Source: Scolanthus callimorphus
Lineage: Eukaryota; Cnidaria; Anthozoa; Actiniaria; Edwardsiidae
Assembly: GCA_033964015.1 (NCBI GenBank)
Contig: CM066916.1
Coordinates: forward strand, 30,521,404-30,585,403
Length of the DNA: 64,000 nucleotides
Direction of reading: 5' to 3'
Shown: positions 31,564-40,840 of the stretch, in pieces
Numbering within the stretch: the stretch's first letter is position 1
Layout of the letters: the number at the start of each line of letters is the position of its first letter
The notes under the pieces: generated by a model
What the model was told of the DNA's origin: nothing
What the model saw: only the letters and a program-made list of their open reading frames with translations
Database searches by the model: none
Made by a program: the position numbers and the translations under genes

Positions 31564-31637
31564 GACTGCCGGTAATGAGCGTGCGAAGAGGGTACGGTGA
31601 CGTCGTCGTCGACCGCCACCAGGGGAGGTGGGCGGGG

Positions 31638-31898
31638 TGAATTTCTAAAGTCGACCCGTCGGCAGCTTCCGACGAAGTGATGTGAAAGACGAAGTGATTT
31701 GAAAGATCTGGGTGGGGCATTATATACCATGGGGCCGCAAAGCATCATTTGCAGCTCACGTGGCTTAAAGGGACCACCATTGGTTAAGAACTTAATTTCC
31801 GCGTGACGCTCTAATTATATATGCAGTGAGAATAGTACTTTATCCTCACTGCATACTCATTACCGCGTCACGGGGATTAAGTTATGGGAGGTAATCGC
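31638..31898 (-). repeat. Joined A2-B1 repeats (circle-junction-like)
   Basis: A2 (31638-31836) and B1 (31831-31898) overlap by the 6-bp core AATAGT. A2 contains GCATTATATACCATGGGGCC and CTCTAATTATATATGCAGTG, possibly promoter-like. The same A sequence at the other end of the element precedes gag. The arrangement is what a circular intermediate would show where its two ends meet. Confidence 0.85.
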
Positions 31899-32059
31899 TC
31901 CTGCCTAACATACGCAGCTCGCTCATTCCTATAGGGAGGCATGCCGAAAACACCAACACGAAACAATCAAGAGGCATCTCCCCCAATACTCATGACTCTT
32001 TAATTTATAATCACATAAACCATGAATAGAGTTGCTAACAGTTATCTAATAATGGACTG

Positions 32060-33334
32060 AAGCTTACTGAATTGCGCCCTCTGGCACTGCAGGTGACACG
32101 TTGCTAGGGTGTCCAAATGGTATTGATGCCAAACTGGTAACTTTAGGGAGAACGTTCTCTGCTATACCGAGATTCACAGCCGCGTCCGAGACGAGGGTGT
32201 ATCTTTTGGATGTAGTTGTACTGCGCCACCCAATGTACTGGGTAACCTCCTCTTGCGTGCAACCTAGTAACCTGAGGGTGTTCGAAAGCCCAACCCTAAA
32301 ACTATGAGGCGTCTCTCCACTGTAAATACCTGCATCTTTAAGGTGCTTGTGTAACCGATTTGCAACAGCCGGCCCGATAAAAGGCTTGTTGTTTATTGAT
32401 TTTGACCGGCCTACAACCCTGAAAAATACCCATCCTCCAGAGGTACATTAATGATGCTACATACTTGGATGTAATATGAAATCCAAGCTACAGGGCAAAC
32501 ATCTACTTCGGGAAACTCGGTGATAGGAAAAGAGTGCACTGAACCTTAGCGCAGTGTTTTTGTGAAAGAAAACGTTAGTAGGTAACCCTTGCGGTCTTTG
32601 AGCCGTGTGACATTAGATGTGATAAGGCGACCCAAGTCAGAAGATCTGCCCCCAGTGAAAAAATCAATAACAAAAAACGTGGTATCCCTGACGAGAATAT
32701 ACTTGTCAGTCTTAGAAAGAGGCGAGGAAGCAAGTATGTTGCTTCCAAGAAAAGTAATAAGTTGCCTAAACTTCTGAAAAAACAGCGGGAGAGCTTGACG
32801 AGGCGTGATGGATTGACTGGCCTGCTCTTCTCTGACAAACTTTAAATAACTCTTTACCTTAGCGTGCGCGACTGGATTAGAATTATCCAGTCGTCCTAAT
32901 TTATTGAAAATGGCCCTGAGACGACCTAATAGAGAATCTACCGTACCGGCCGCCAGGCGCCTTGGGCAAGCGCAATCTTGCCGCGAGCAGGTGTGAAGAT
33001 GTACCACCGTTCTACCCGACTCGTCTTTGTAAATTAGGAACCTAACAATATCATCTGCCGTGCACGATGCTACGGACTTAAGAGGGCTAAGAGTCGCTAG
33101 AAAACTTGAAAATTGCTGTTCCAAGGTGTCCTTTTGGCGTTCATAAGGTTTGGATTTGGTATATGTCTCGAACTGTACCATCCGTCTCTCTATGGTCTGC
33201 CTGTTCATACGGCGAATAGGTGTGCTGGTGTTCTCACAACATATACTTGTTCCACAGGCCTGACAAAATCTTGCGTCTATATCATTTGCGTACAGACATG
33301 CTGAACAGCGACGGGCAGGTTTCCAAGGACGCAA
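32060..33334 (-). pseudogene. Tyrosine recombinase with N-terminal zinc-ribbon-like motif, broken
   Basis: 33334-32546 is open: an N-terminal C-x2-C...C-x2-C motif (CSACLYANDIDARFCQACG), then the recombinase N- and core domains, with FFTGGRSSDLGRLITSN carrying the first catalytic arginine. A stop at 32546 follows FTKTLR. The frame resumes, then shifts near 32413, giving INNKPFIGPAVANRLHKHLK, GETPHSFRVGLSNTLRLLG (H-x-x-R box), EEVTQYIGWRSTTTSKRYTL (W and catalytic Y). All active-site residues are visible, but one stop and one frameshift inactivate the gene. Role: integration of the circular DNA copy. Confidence 0.8.
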
Positions 33335-33354
33335 GACCTAAAGTAGACAAATGA

Positions 33355-34570
33355 CTATAAGATACAGCGAAAGCCGTACAGATTCCACGGTAACCCCTCA
33401 AGGCGCCAATAGGGAGGAGACCTAGCTGGGAACCAGAGGATGGACTGCTGGCCTTTCCTTCCTAAGAGGACTTTATCTACCACAAGAGACTGTAGCAATG
33501 CCCACCAATAACGCTTTGGGAGATCTGGTACAACGATAGTGAAAGCCCCGTGGAACTGTTCCTCGATGAGGTATCTTAGCAACGGTCCGATGAGTACAAA
33601 AGGCGGGAAGACGTAGATGTTATGATTCAACGGAATGGACTGAGAGAACACATTCACACCAGCATAACCCGGGGTCGGGCACGGAGTATAGTGAGGCAAG
33701 GAGCGGCCGTAGCGATCCCGCTGACAATTGCTGTCGAGAGCCATAAGATCGAAAGTATGTGGCCCGAAAAGAGATTCTAATGTTTTCCACGAGTCCTCAG
33801 CCAGGTGACAATCCAACTTCAACAACCTCCTAGACGGCTCGTCCGCTGGGTTTTCGCCAGACGGGACGTAATGGGCGGAGAGACTGAAATTGAATTCCTT
33901 GCAGCATTGGTGGATCTCTTTGATAACGCTGTTGATCTCGGTACTCTTGCCCCCGTCATTGTCTAGTGCAGCCTTCAGTACCCTGCTATCCGTATGAACA
34001 TCCACCCTAACTGATCGAATATCATTCCTAAAGGCCTGGAGGGAGTGCAAAAGTGCACGTGCTTCGAGAGTGTTTATATGTCCTGGAGTATCTGGCTTCC
34101 AATAGTCCCTGCATTCTATGACCCTGCCGTTCTTAGAGAGGGTTCCCCCCCAAGCCCTAACCGCGCCCCAAACCAATAAGACCCCCGCTGATACCCACTC
34201 GAGAATAGTTTTTTCGATGAAGTCCTGGAACTTTGCGCAATGATGGGAATTTTTAAGTACCAGCGGCGGGGGAAGAATTGAATCCAGCTGCATTCCCTTA
34301 AATCGTCCCTTAAAAAGGTTGAAACAGTTTTTCGACCTTGACTCCTTCGCGGACTACGTTAAGGAGGTTGATCTCGTCACAGACGTTATCGGAGAGAAGC
34401 TTCTCCCATATCCCAACGTGCCGATGTATGTTTCCCGCTTTGAAGTAGTCGGGGTCTGGAAACCTAAGCTGGCGAAGATCGGCTAGGCCACCAGCTCGGG
34501 TGAGGGGAGTGGACCAACGAAGGGTTGGGTTCCCTTTGTAATTCCTCGGATTGGCGAATTCTCCCTGCAT
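33355..34570 (-). pseudogene. Pol remnant: pre-RT segment fused to RNase H and downstream domain, RT palm deleted
   Basis: 34570-34310 gives the pre-RT part (IHRHVGIWEKLLSDNVCDEI). After a stop or frame change, 34293-33355 (312 codons) continues DSILPPPLVLKNSHHCAKFQ, FIEKTILEWVSAGVLLVWG and passes directly into AVRAWGGTLSKNGRVIECRD, LEARALLHSLQAF, VDVHTDSRVLKAAL, HYVPSGENPADEPSRR (RNase H), LFGPHTFDLMALDSN and IYVFPPFVLIGPLLRYL. In DIRS-order elements ~300 residues of RT, including the catalytic aspartates, lie between the VWG and WGG segments. Here they are absent without disturbing the frame: an in-frame internal deletion. Confidence 0.8.
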
Positions 34571-34872
34571 ACTGCTTGTTCCGCCATTTTAACTCTCGAC
34601 GCAAAGGAGGGGGAAATGACCTAAAATACAGGAGAATAACATGAAAACCCTCCCTAAAGAAAACGCGGAACCGAGAACCCAACCCTTCGATGATCCAGGT
34701 GTTCGGACTATGTCCGGGTGAGCAGGAGCATGCCCCCTAGATCACCGGAGGGATAAGGTTGACTGAAACATATATAACGCCGCCCTATTATAGGATTGGA
34801 AACAAGACGAGTAACATTATAATTTTAATGTGCAAAAGCTACATAGCAAAGATTCCATATGGAAGAAGACGT

Positions 34873-35406
34873 CTAATAATAGGAGGGGTATCCACCACGT
34901 CGTCCGCGCCCGCGTCCTCTAAAGACTGCCCTTCCTTGCCTCCTGGCGCGAGGGCACGCCCTGGCATAGTGACCCCATTCGTCACAATTAAAGCATCTAA
35001 CGCTAGGATAAGGAGCAACTCGCGGCCCTCGGTAATCCTCGCCTGTATAGGGCATGGCCCTGGCACCCCCCTTGAGAATAGAGGCGGCCTCCTTAGCCAT
35101 CTTAGCCCGCACTCGATCCCCAACAAGGCCAACAAGGAGCATTTGGAGCTGGACGTCATCCACTAATGGTAGGCGGGCGTGGACCTCATCCATTGCGGCG
35201 GCGTACTCATCTGCCTTCTCATGGGCCTTTGAACGAGCAAGACGGACTAAGTTTTCCAACAACTCTAGGACCTCCAAACGGTCAAACATCTTAGGTGCAC
35301 GGTTGAGATGTCTTCGCAGAGCCGCAAGCGCCGAATCCACACTCTCCGAGGCCTTATCCTGCTCCATCGCCTTTATCTTATCCTCTAGTACTTTTATACG
35401 CCCAGA
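34873..35406 (-). CDS. Gag-like protein with CCHC zinc knuckle, exon 2
   Basis: 178 codons from a good acceptor (TTTATTTCTGCTGTCGTAG, read on minus) to the stop. It starts with a short coiled-coil-like stretch (GRIKVLEDKIKAMEQDKASE), followed by a helical region (LEVLELLENLVRLARSKAHE). A CCHC knuckle CFNCDEWGHYARAC and an Arg/Gly-rich basic tail (RRQGRAVFRGRGRGRRGG) follow. It fits a nucleocapsid role in packaging element RNA. No stops. The start used here is the predicted splice site; without splicing the first ATG gives 165 codons. Confidence 0.7.
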   Translation of the reverse strand, partial: SGRIKVLEDKIKAMEQDKASESVDSALAALRRHLNRAPKMFDRLEVLELLENLVRLARSKAHEKADEYAAAMDEVHARLPLVDDVQLQMLLVGLVGDRVRAKMAKEAASILKGGARAMPYTGEDYRGPRVAPYPSVRCFNCDEWGHYARACPRARRQGRAVFRGRGRGRRGGYPSYY

Positions 35407-35454
35407 CTACGACAGCAGAAATAAATAAATAAACAAAGGGATGCGTATAACGAA

Positions 35455-37085
35455 GGAAGGCACCGCAAACTACTACCGCAAAAGAGCGGCTATTGCGAGC
35501 AAAACCCCGCGTGCAGCGGCTACTGCAAACAAGACCCCCCTTGCAGCTACCACTGCAAACAAGGGTCTCACGGTCGCTACTGCAGCCAACGGCACCCCCC
35601 GTTGCAGCGGTTACTGCAAATAAAACCTCCTTGTAACCATTCCTGCAAACAAGTACCCCCAACAGCTACCACTGCAAACGAGAGCCCCTTCGAGCAGCTA
35701 CTACCGCTAACGAGACCTCGGCCTCGTGCACCGGTTACTGCAAACAAGACCCCCCTGCAACTACTACTGTAAACATGTCCCCCCAGCAGCTATCACTGCA
35801 AATGAGACTCCCCGTGCAGCGGCTACTGCAAACAAGACCCTCCTTGCAGCTATCACCGCAAACAAGTCCCCCCCTGGCAGCCACCACTGCCACAAGACTC
35901 CCCTTGTGGCTACTACCGCAAAGCAGACCCACTGCAACAACTCCTTTGCCGATACAATTGCAACAATTCCCCCCTTGCAGCCACCACTGCAAACAAGTCC
36001 CCCCTTGGCAGCGGCTACTGTGAACAAGACCCCCTTTTGCAGCTACCACTACAAACAAGTCCCCCCCCTTAGCAGCGGCTACTGTGAACAAGACCTCCCT
36101 TGCAGCTACCACTGCAAACAAGTCCCCCCTGGCAGCCACCACTGCAAACAATATTCTTCATACAGCTACTACTGCAAACAAGATCCCCTTACAGCTACCA
36201 CTGCAATAACCTCCCCCCTTGCAGCTACCACTGCAATAAATTCCCCCCTTGCAGCTACCACTGCAATAAATTGCCTCCTTGCAGCTACCATTGTAATAAA
36301 TCCCCCCCTGCAGCTACCACTGTAATAAATCCCCCCTGCAGCTACCACTGTAATAAATCCCCCCTTGCAGCTACCACTGCAATAAATTCCCCCCTTGCAG
36401 CTACCACTGCAATAAATCCCCCCCTTGCAGCTACCACTGCAATAAATCCCCCCTTGCAGCTACCACTGCACTAAATTCCCCCCTTGCAGCTACCACTGCA
36501 ATAAATTCCCCCTTGCAGCTGCCACTGCAATAAGTTCCCCCTTGCAGCTACCAGTGCAATAAATCCCCCCTTGCAGCTACCACTGCAATAAATTCCCCCC
36601 TTGCAGCTACCACTGCAATAAATTCCCCCCTTGCAGCTACCACTGCAATAAGTTCCCCCTTGCAGCTACCACTGCAATAAATCCCCCCTTGCAGCTACCA
36701 CTGCAATAAATTCCCCCCTTGCAGCTACCACTGCAATAAATTCCCCCCTTGCAGCTACCACTGCAATAAATTCCCCCCTTGCAGCTACCACTGCAATAAA
36801 TTCCCCCCTTGCAGCTACCACTGCAATAAGTTCCCCCTTGCAGCTACCACTGCAATAAATCCCCCTTGCAGCTACCACTGCAATAAATCCCCTCTTGTAG
36901 CTGCCACTGCAATAAATCCCCCCTTGCAGCTACTACTGCGAACCAACCCCTTGCGACCACCACCGCAACAACACCCCCTTGCAGCTACTACCGCAAATAT
37001 ATTCCCCTTGCAGCTACCACCGCAAGAAACCCCCCCTTGCAGCTACCACTGCAAACAAACCCTTTGCAGCCACTACCGCAGATAA
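35455..37085. repeat. 30-bp minisatellite inside the Ngaro-like element
   Basis: About 50 units of TTGCAGCTACCACTGCAATA plus AATTCCCCCC. The core (36200-36900) is nearly homogeneous and the edges diverged. Each unit contains the inverted repeat TTGCAG-ctacca-CTGCAA and, on the plus strand, a C-rich tract followed by TTGCAG that looks like a 3' splice site. All six frames stay open over long stretches because 30 is divisible by three (minus strand unit AVVAARGEFI), so the open frames here are artefacts. Confidence 0.9.
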
Positions 37086-37589
37086 GTTCCCTATACATAA
37101 AGAAACCCACTAATAGTATAAACCATAATCCAGGTGAAGCCATTAAGGGCAGAGTGGGGCAAAACTATGCGTAAAACAGTATGTTCTAAGGGATTAAATG
37201 AAGCGAGGAAACAAACAATAAAGCCGCTTGTATGAAAGAATGCACCACATAAAAGAGGGTTATGCAAACCAAATACTGACACTAAAATTAGTACTGTAGA
37301 GAAATTATGCAAGAACGCAAAAGCGATGGAAGAATAAATTACACGGAGGGCGAAAGAACTAAGCGAAACAAACTAAGTAGGAATAGGGCAACTACACGCT
37401 TAAACTTGTGAGCAAAGCGTAGCGAAGCCGAAGAAGAAAACTAAGAGAACCGAATACTGTAAAATAGAAACCAACTAGCCACTGTACATGCCATGAAATA
37501 TAACCAGAAGTTAAGCTGACAAATGAGAGGAGGGAAGGTAGGTACAAAACGGCTTCACCCGGATAACTAAACCGAAAACGACAAACTAC

Positions 37590-37733
37590 CTGCTCGTTAT
37601 CTGCATCGGCTACAGCCGCCACGGGGGCTGGATTTGGGTCCGGCGCTGGAGCATGATCTAAACCGTCTGCTGGGGCCGCTGGAGCGGGTACCGCTGCCGG
37701 AGCTAGTCCAGGAGGAGGAGGTATGTCAGCCAT
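37590..37733 (-). CDS. Gag-like protein, predicted exon 1
   Basis: ATG at 37733 opens MADIPPPPGLAPAAVPAPAA, a Pro/Ala-rich 48-codon stretch ending DADNEQ directly before a donor (CAG|GTAGTT). It splices in phase 0 to 35406, giving DNEQ-SGRIKVLEDKIK. The predicted 2.18-kb intron contains the 30-bp minisatellite. Pro/Ala-rich N-termini are common in retroelement gag. The splice model is inference from frame and site quality. Confidence 0.5.
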
Positions 37734-37770
37734 TCTAAAATGCTGGTGGCGGTCGAAGGCCAGTGCTGAA

Positions 37771-37972
37771 GTGAATTTCGTAAAAGTCGACCCGTCGGCA
37801 GCTTCCGACGAAGTGATGTGAAAGACGAAGTGATTTGAAAGATCTGGGTGGGGCATTATATACCATGGGGCCGCAAAGCATCATTTGCAGCTCACGTGGC
37901 TTAAAGGGACCACCATTGGTTAAGAACTTAATTTCCGCGTGACGCTCTAATTATATATGCAGTGAGAATAGT
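37771..37972 (-). repeat. Split direct repeat A1 (element 5' end)
   Basis: ~200 bp nearly identical to A2 at 31638-31836, beginning at the AATAGT core (37967-37972). It presumably holds the element promoter: TATATAATGCCCCACCCAGA-type sequence (minus) lies ~125 bp upstream of the gag ATG. The last part overlaps the gag leader. Confidence 0.8.
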
Positions 37973-38789
37973 GAGAGAGACCACTAGATATGCTAATTTC
38001 ATTTTTCAGCTACAGCTCGTTTAATTGAGATACTGTGGTTTATTGATCTTTTTGAAGTGAATTACAAGAAGCTCGATTCCTGTAGGTCACGCGTTGTGCT
38101 TGCGCTAGATTCCTGTAGGTCACGCGTTGTGCTTGCGCTCGATTCCTATAGGTCACGCGCTGTGGCTGCGCTCGATTCCTGTAGGTCACTCAATGTTTTC
38201 GATTTCCTCATCTTCTGGCTTACAATCCTTTGTATCCTTCTAAATACCGTTTTCCTGTCTGCCCCATTGTAGTAGTGTTGAAGCTCTGCTTTCTTAAAGA
38301 TATCGAGGTGTATATAAAGACAGTACTATACGTTTGATGAATGCCAGGGTGCCATTCACCGCCGCATTCTTGGTAGGCTGTCAACACGAGCTCCTCTTCT
38401 GCATTTGTTACCGGGATTTCCTCTTCTAACTTCAGTGGGCGCTGTGAGAAGATGCAAAAATAAATATTATTTAAAACACGACCATTACATAGTCGCTGGT
38501 GGACACCAGTGCAGAGAAACCTCAGTGAAACAAGCCGGTTAACTTACCATTCTCTGGAGCTGGTTCTTGATGTGGGGGATGGGGGGAGGTGGTGAAGGGC
38601 ACTGCAAAAGGGATTTTGTAGGTGTTTAAAGGCATTATTTTATTTTAACCGTAATTTGCCTAGGGGGTCTCAGCTATTTTGTCCCTGAGTGTAGCAATAT
38701 TTGCAATCATAGCTATTTATACTAATGGTTTTACTCTGCATAAGTTGTTTTTTCTGGCGTGTTTTGTTGTTATTTTATAAAATAATTAG
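37973..38789. other. Intron DNA with a 33-bp minisatellite
   Basis: At about 38075-38195 a 33-bp unit, GATTCCTGTAGGTCACGCGT plus TGTGCTTGCGCTC, is repeated about 3.7 times. The rest of the stretch shows nothing recognised. Confidence 0.6.
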
Positions 38790-38931
38790 AACACATTTTA
38801 TCCTATGTACCATAGCCTGATGGTAGCACTTTGTGAAAGGTTGGTCGAACAACAAATAACTGTGGAAACACTCGCCTCCCAACCTTTCACGCGTGCTACC
38901 ATCAGGCTATGGTACATGGAAAAATGTGTTC
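38790..38931. repeat. Fold-back element, ~54-bp arms
   Basis: Arms 38790-38844 and 38879-38931 are inverse copies (AACACATTTTATCCTATGTA ... GAAAGGTTGG), with a ~34-bp centre containing CACTCGCCTC. It is directly followed by a second fold-back, with AATTAGAACAC / GTGTTATTTTCTAATT as possible outermost arms (38782 and 39238). Confidence 0.75.
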
Positions 38932-38940
38932 TATTTAAGC

Positions 38941-39120
38941 AATAAAAGTACTTTCCGCGTGCTCTCTGCTTTCTTACAAACACGAGGGGGATGTTGGGAG
39001 AACTGATCAAAACTTGAAAGACACGAGCCGAAGGCGAGTGTCTTTCAAGTTTTATCAGTTCGACCAACATTCCCCGAGTGTTTGTAAGAAACCAGAGAGC
39101 ACGCAGAAAGTATTTTTATT
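38941..39120. repeat. Fold-back with CTTCG-type loop (b)
   Basis: ~84-bp arms (38941-39024 and 39038-39120), the inner ~23 bp almost perfect (AACTTGAAAGACAC / GTGTCTTTCAAGTT). They flank the 13-nt loop GAGCCGAAGGCGA at 39025-39037. Confidence 0.85.
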
Positions 39121-39396
39121 GCTTTTAGAAAATAACATACACACGCGCGACAGCGTTGCGTGACAATCGTGTTTCTCAGGTCTCTTACAAACACGCTTTT
39201 TAACCAATCAGAATGCGCACATTCGCAATACAACATAGGTGTTATTTTCTAATTCTTAATATAACTTTGAAAGGAAATGGGAGCGCACTTTATTATGAGA
39301 AACTAAAACAAAGTATCCTAAAACCGATTTCTTTGGCAAAAATCTTAAAAGTCGCTTGAGTATTTATACTAAAAAATTAGTCGCCACAGGCTCTGT

Positions 39397-39457
39397 AAAT
39401 ATCGGCGAATAGTCACCTCGACTTCGACTTCGTCTCGGTGACTATTCGCCGATATTT
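39397..39457. repeat. Fold-back with CTTCG-type loop (c)
   Basis: 21-bp perfect arms starting AAATATCGGCGAATAGTCAC flank the 19-nt loop TCGACTTCGACTTCGTCTC. Outside lie GTCGCC / GGCGAC segments (TAGTCGCC near 39379, CGCCTTCGGCGACTAA near 39462). A related copy without the long loop is at about 52525-52625. Confidence 0.85.
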
Positions 39458-39767
39458 ATGTCGCCTTCGGCGACTAATTGTTAAATAGTTAAAGGGGCAC
39501 TCGCACGCTTGCCTGACAAGCAAATAATTTAAATCGCAATCCAATTCCATCCTCTTGATATAGATAAAACACTTTAAATTTGTATTGATTTAACAGTTAA
39601 AAGGTCATTTAAGGACGGTGCCCACAAAAACGATAATTTTTTTCGCACTTAATGACTATGTGGTAATGAAAGGTAATGTGAAAGGCTATCTATTTCCGAT
39701 AAAAAAAGGTAGGGTACCCACGCAAGTTGTCGAGATAACCCATCCCCAACACCCTGAAAAAGCAGAA

Positions 39768-39990
39768 TTACAGTCGAAGCTCTCTGTGCGACCGCTCTCG
39801 TAAGCGACCAGCTCCCATAACGACTATTTTCCCGAAACCCCGTTTGAAATGTCACATAAACGCTGTTATTTTAAGCTCTCGTAAGCGACCGCCTTATCGA
39901 TGCGACCAGCTCCGTTAGCGACCACAATTTCAAATCACCAACAGAGATTTTCTATTGTTTTTAAGCTCTCGTAAGCGACCACTACTTTTT
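39768..39990 (+). repeat. Tigger/pogo-like MITE end, truncated
   Basis: Starts TA-CAGTCGAAGCTCTCTGTG and carries repeated AAGCTCTCGTAAGCGACC-type motifs (at about 39800, 39872, 39961). TA followed by CAGT and repeated subterminal motifs fit pogo/Tigger-type ends. No matching opposite end was found within the next 500 bp. Confidence 0.4.
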
Positions 39991-40178
39991 GTCTTTAAAA
40001 CATCAGTCATCACCTCATAAATATCTAAACTGATACAAGCTGCACCAGTGAAATACTATTTTCTACATATTTTCTATGTACATATTTGCGGTTATCTATT
40101 CTTAATTAGAACATGACCAATGCCACTCAGCCAATCAGCAACCGGCATTTTCGTCCCTTATCCCATAGAAACTAATGC

Positions 40179-40407
40179 GTCAAGCGGCGAGGGCATTGAA
40201 CAATAGGGAAAATTAGGGGTTTGTACATAGTCATTAGTATTCATGCTCATAGTCATTAATATTCTCTGGTTGCACCTTGCATTTTCATTGTTCTCCTGAA
40301 GAAGAACAAAGAAAACCAAGGTGCAACATAGAGAATACTAATGACTATGGGCATGAGTACTAATGACTATGTACAAACCACACCCTGTTCTTCCCTCGCC
40401 GCTTGAC
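40179..40407. repeat. 229-bp near-complete palindrome
   Basis: Arms start GTCAAGCGGCGAGGG at 40179 and end with its inverse at 40407. They share TTTGTACATAGTCATTAGTA and TTGCACCTTG and run into a centre of about 8 nt (CCTGAAGA). Each arm also contains an internal doubling of CATAGTCATTA. No coding capacity. Confidence 0.8.
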
Positions 40408-40840
40408 ACAACCAACTCTACAAAATAAAGGAAAACATTGACTTCATTGTCATCTTTTGCAAAATAGCCCTTTATTACAAGTCTCTCTCCAACATAATAA
40501 TAATAATAATAATAATATAGACTTATATAGCGCCTTTCTCCTATAGATCCAAGGCGCTTTACAATAATATAGTTTATATAATCATAAAAGTAATGGCATA
40601 TAACAATGACAATTTATTAAAAACTGAGAGCATATAGAAATTATCTTACTGATAAAAACTTACTTTAAAACGCAGTAGTACACTAGTCATATAAAAAATA
40701 TTATATATATATAATAATGTACTAATCTAGGTAAAAATGGATATATAATAAGAAATTGAATAAGAATGAGACGTAATGAAAATGAGATGAGATGGGGAAA
40801 TTAAATGCAAACTAAACATTAAAAACTCTTTTAAATTAAA

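Larger units (their letters stand above)
31496..37972 (-). mobile_element. Ngaro-like (DIRS-order) tyrosine-recombinase retrotransposon, RT-deleted
   Basis: Minus-strand order A1 - gag - RNase H - tyrosine recombinase - B1 - A2 - B2. A1 (about 37771-37972) and A2 (about 31638-31836) are ~200-bp direct repeats. B1 (31831-31898) and B2 (31496-31563) are identical 68-bp direct repeats. This split direct repeat layout is that of Ngaro and PAT-type elements. All three junctions share AATAGT (37967-37972, 31831-31836, 31496-31501), the expected core left by recombinase-mediated circle integration. The reverse transcriptase palm is missing and the recombinase frame is broken, so it is non-autonomous. 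About 84 bp of extra sequence separates A2 and B2. Confidence 0.85.

Noticed and set aside
35455..37085. Many overlapping open frames with decapeptide repeats such as AVVAARGEFI
   Set aside because: Produced by a 30-bp tandem repeat whose length is divisible by three; all frames and both strands stay open, no start context or domain.
37733..37856. Upstream extension of the gag frame (MPHPDLSNH start)
   Set aside because: It lies within the A1 terminal repeat, which also occurs as A2 without gag; the ATG at 37733 is the better start.
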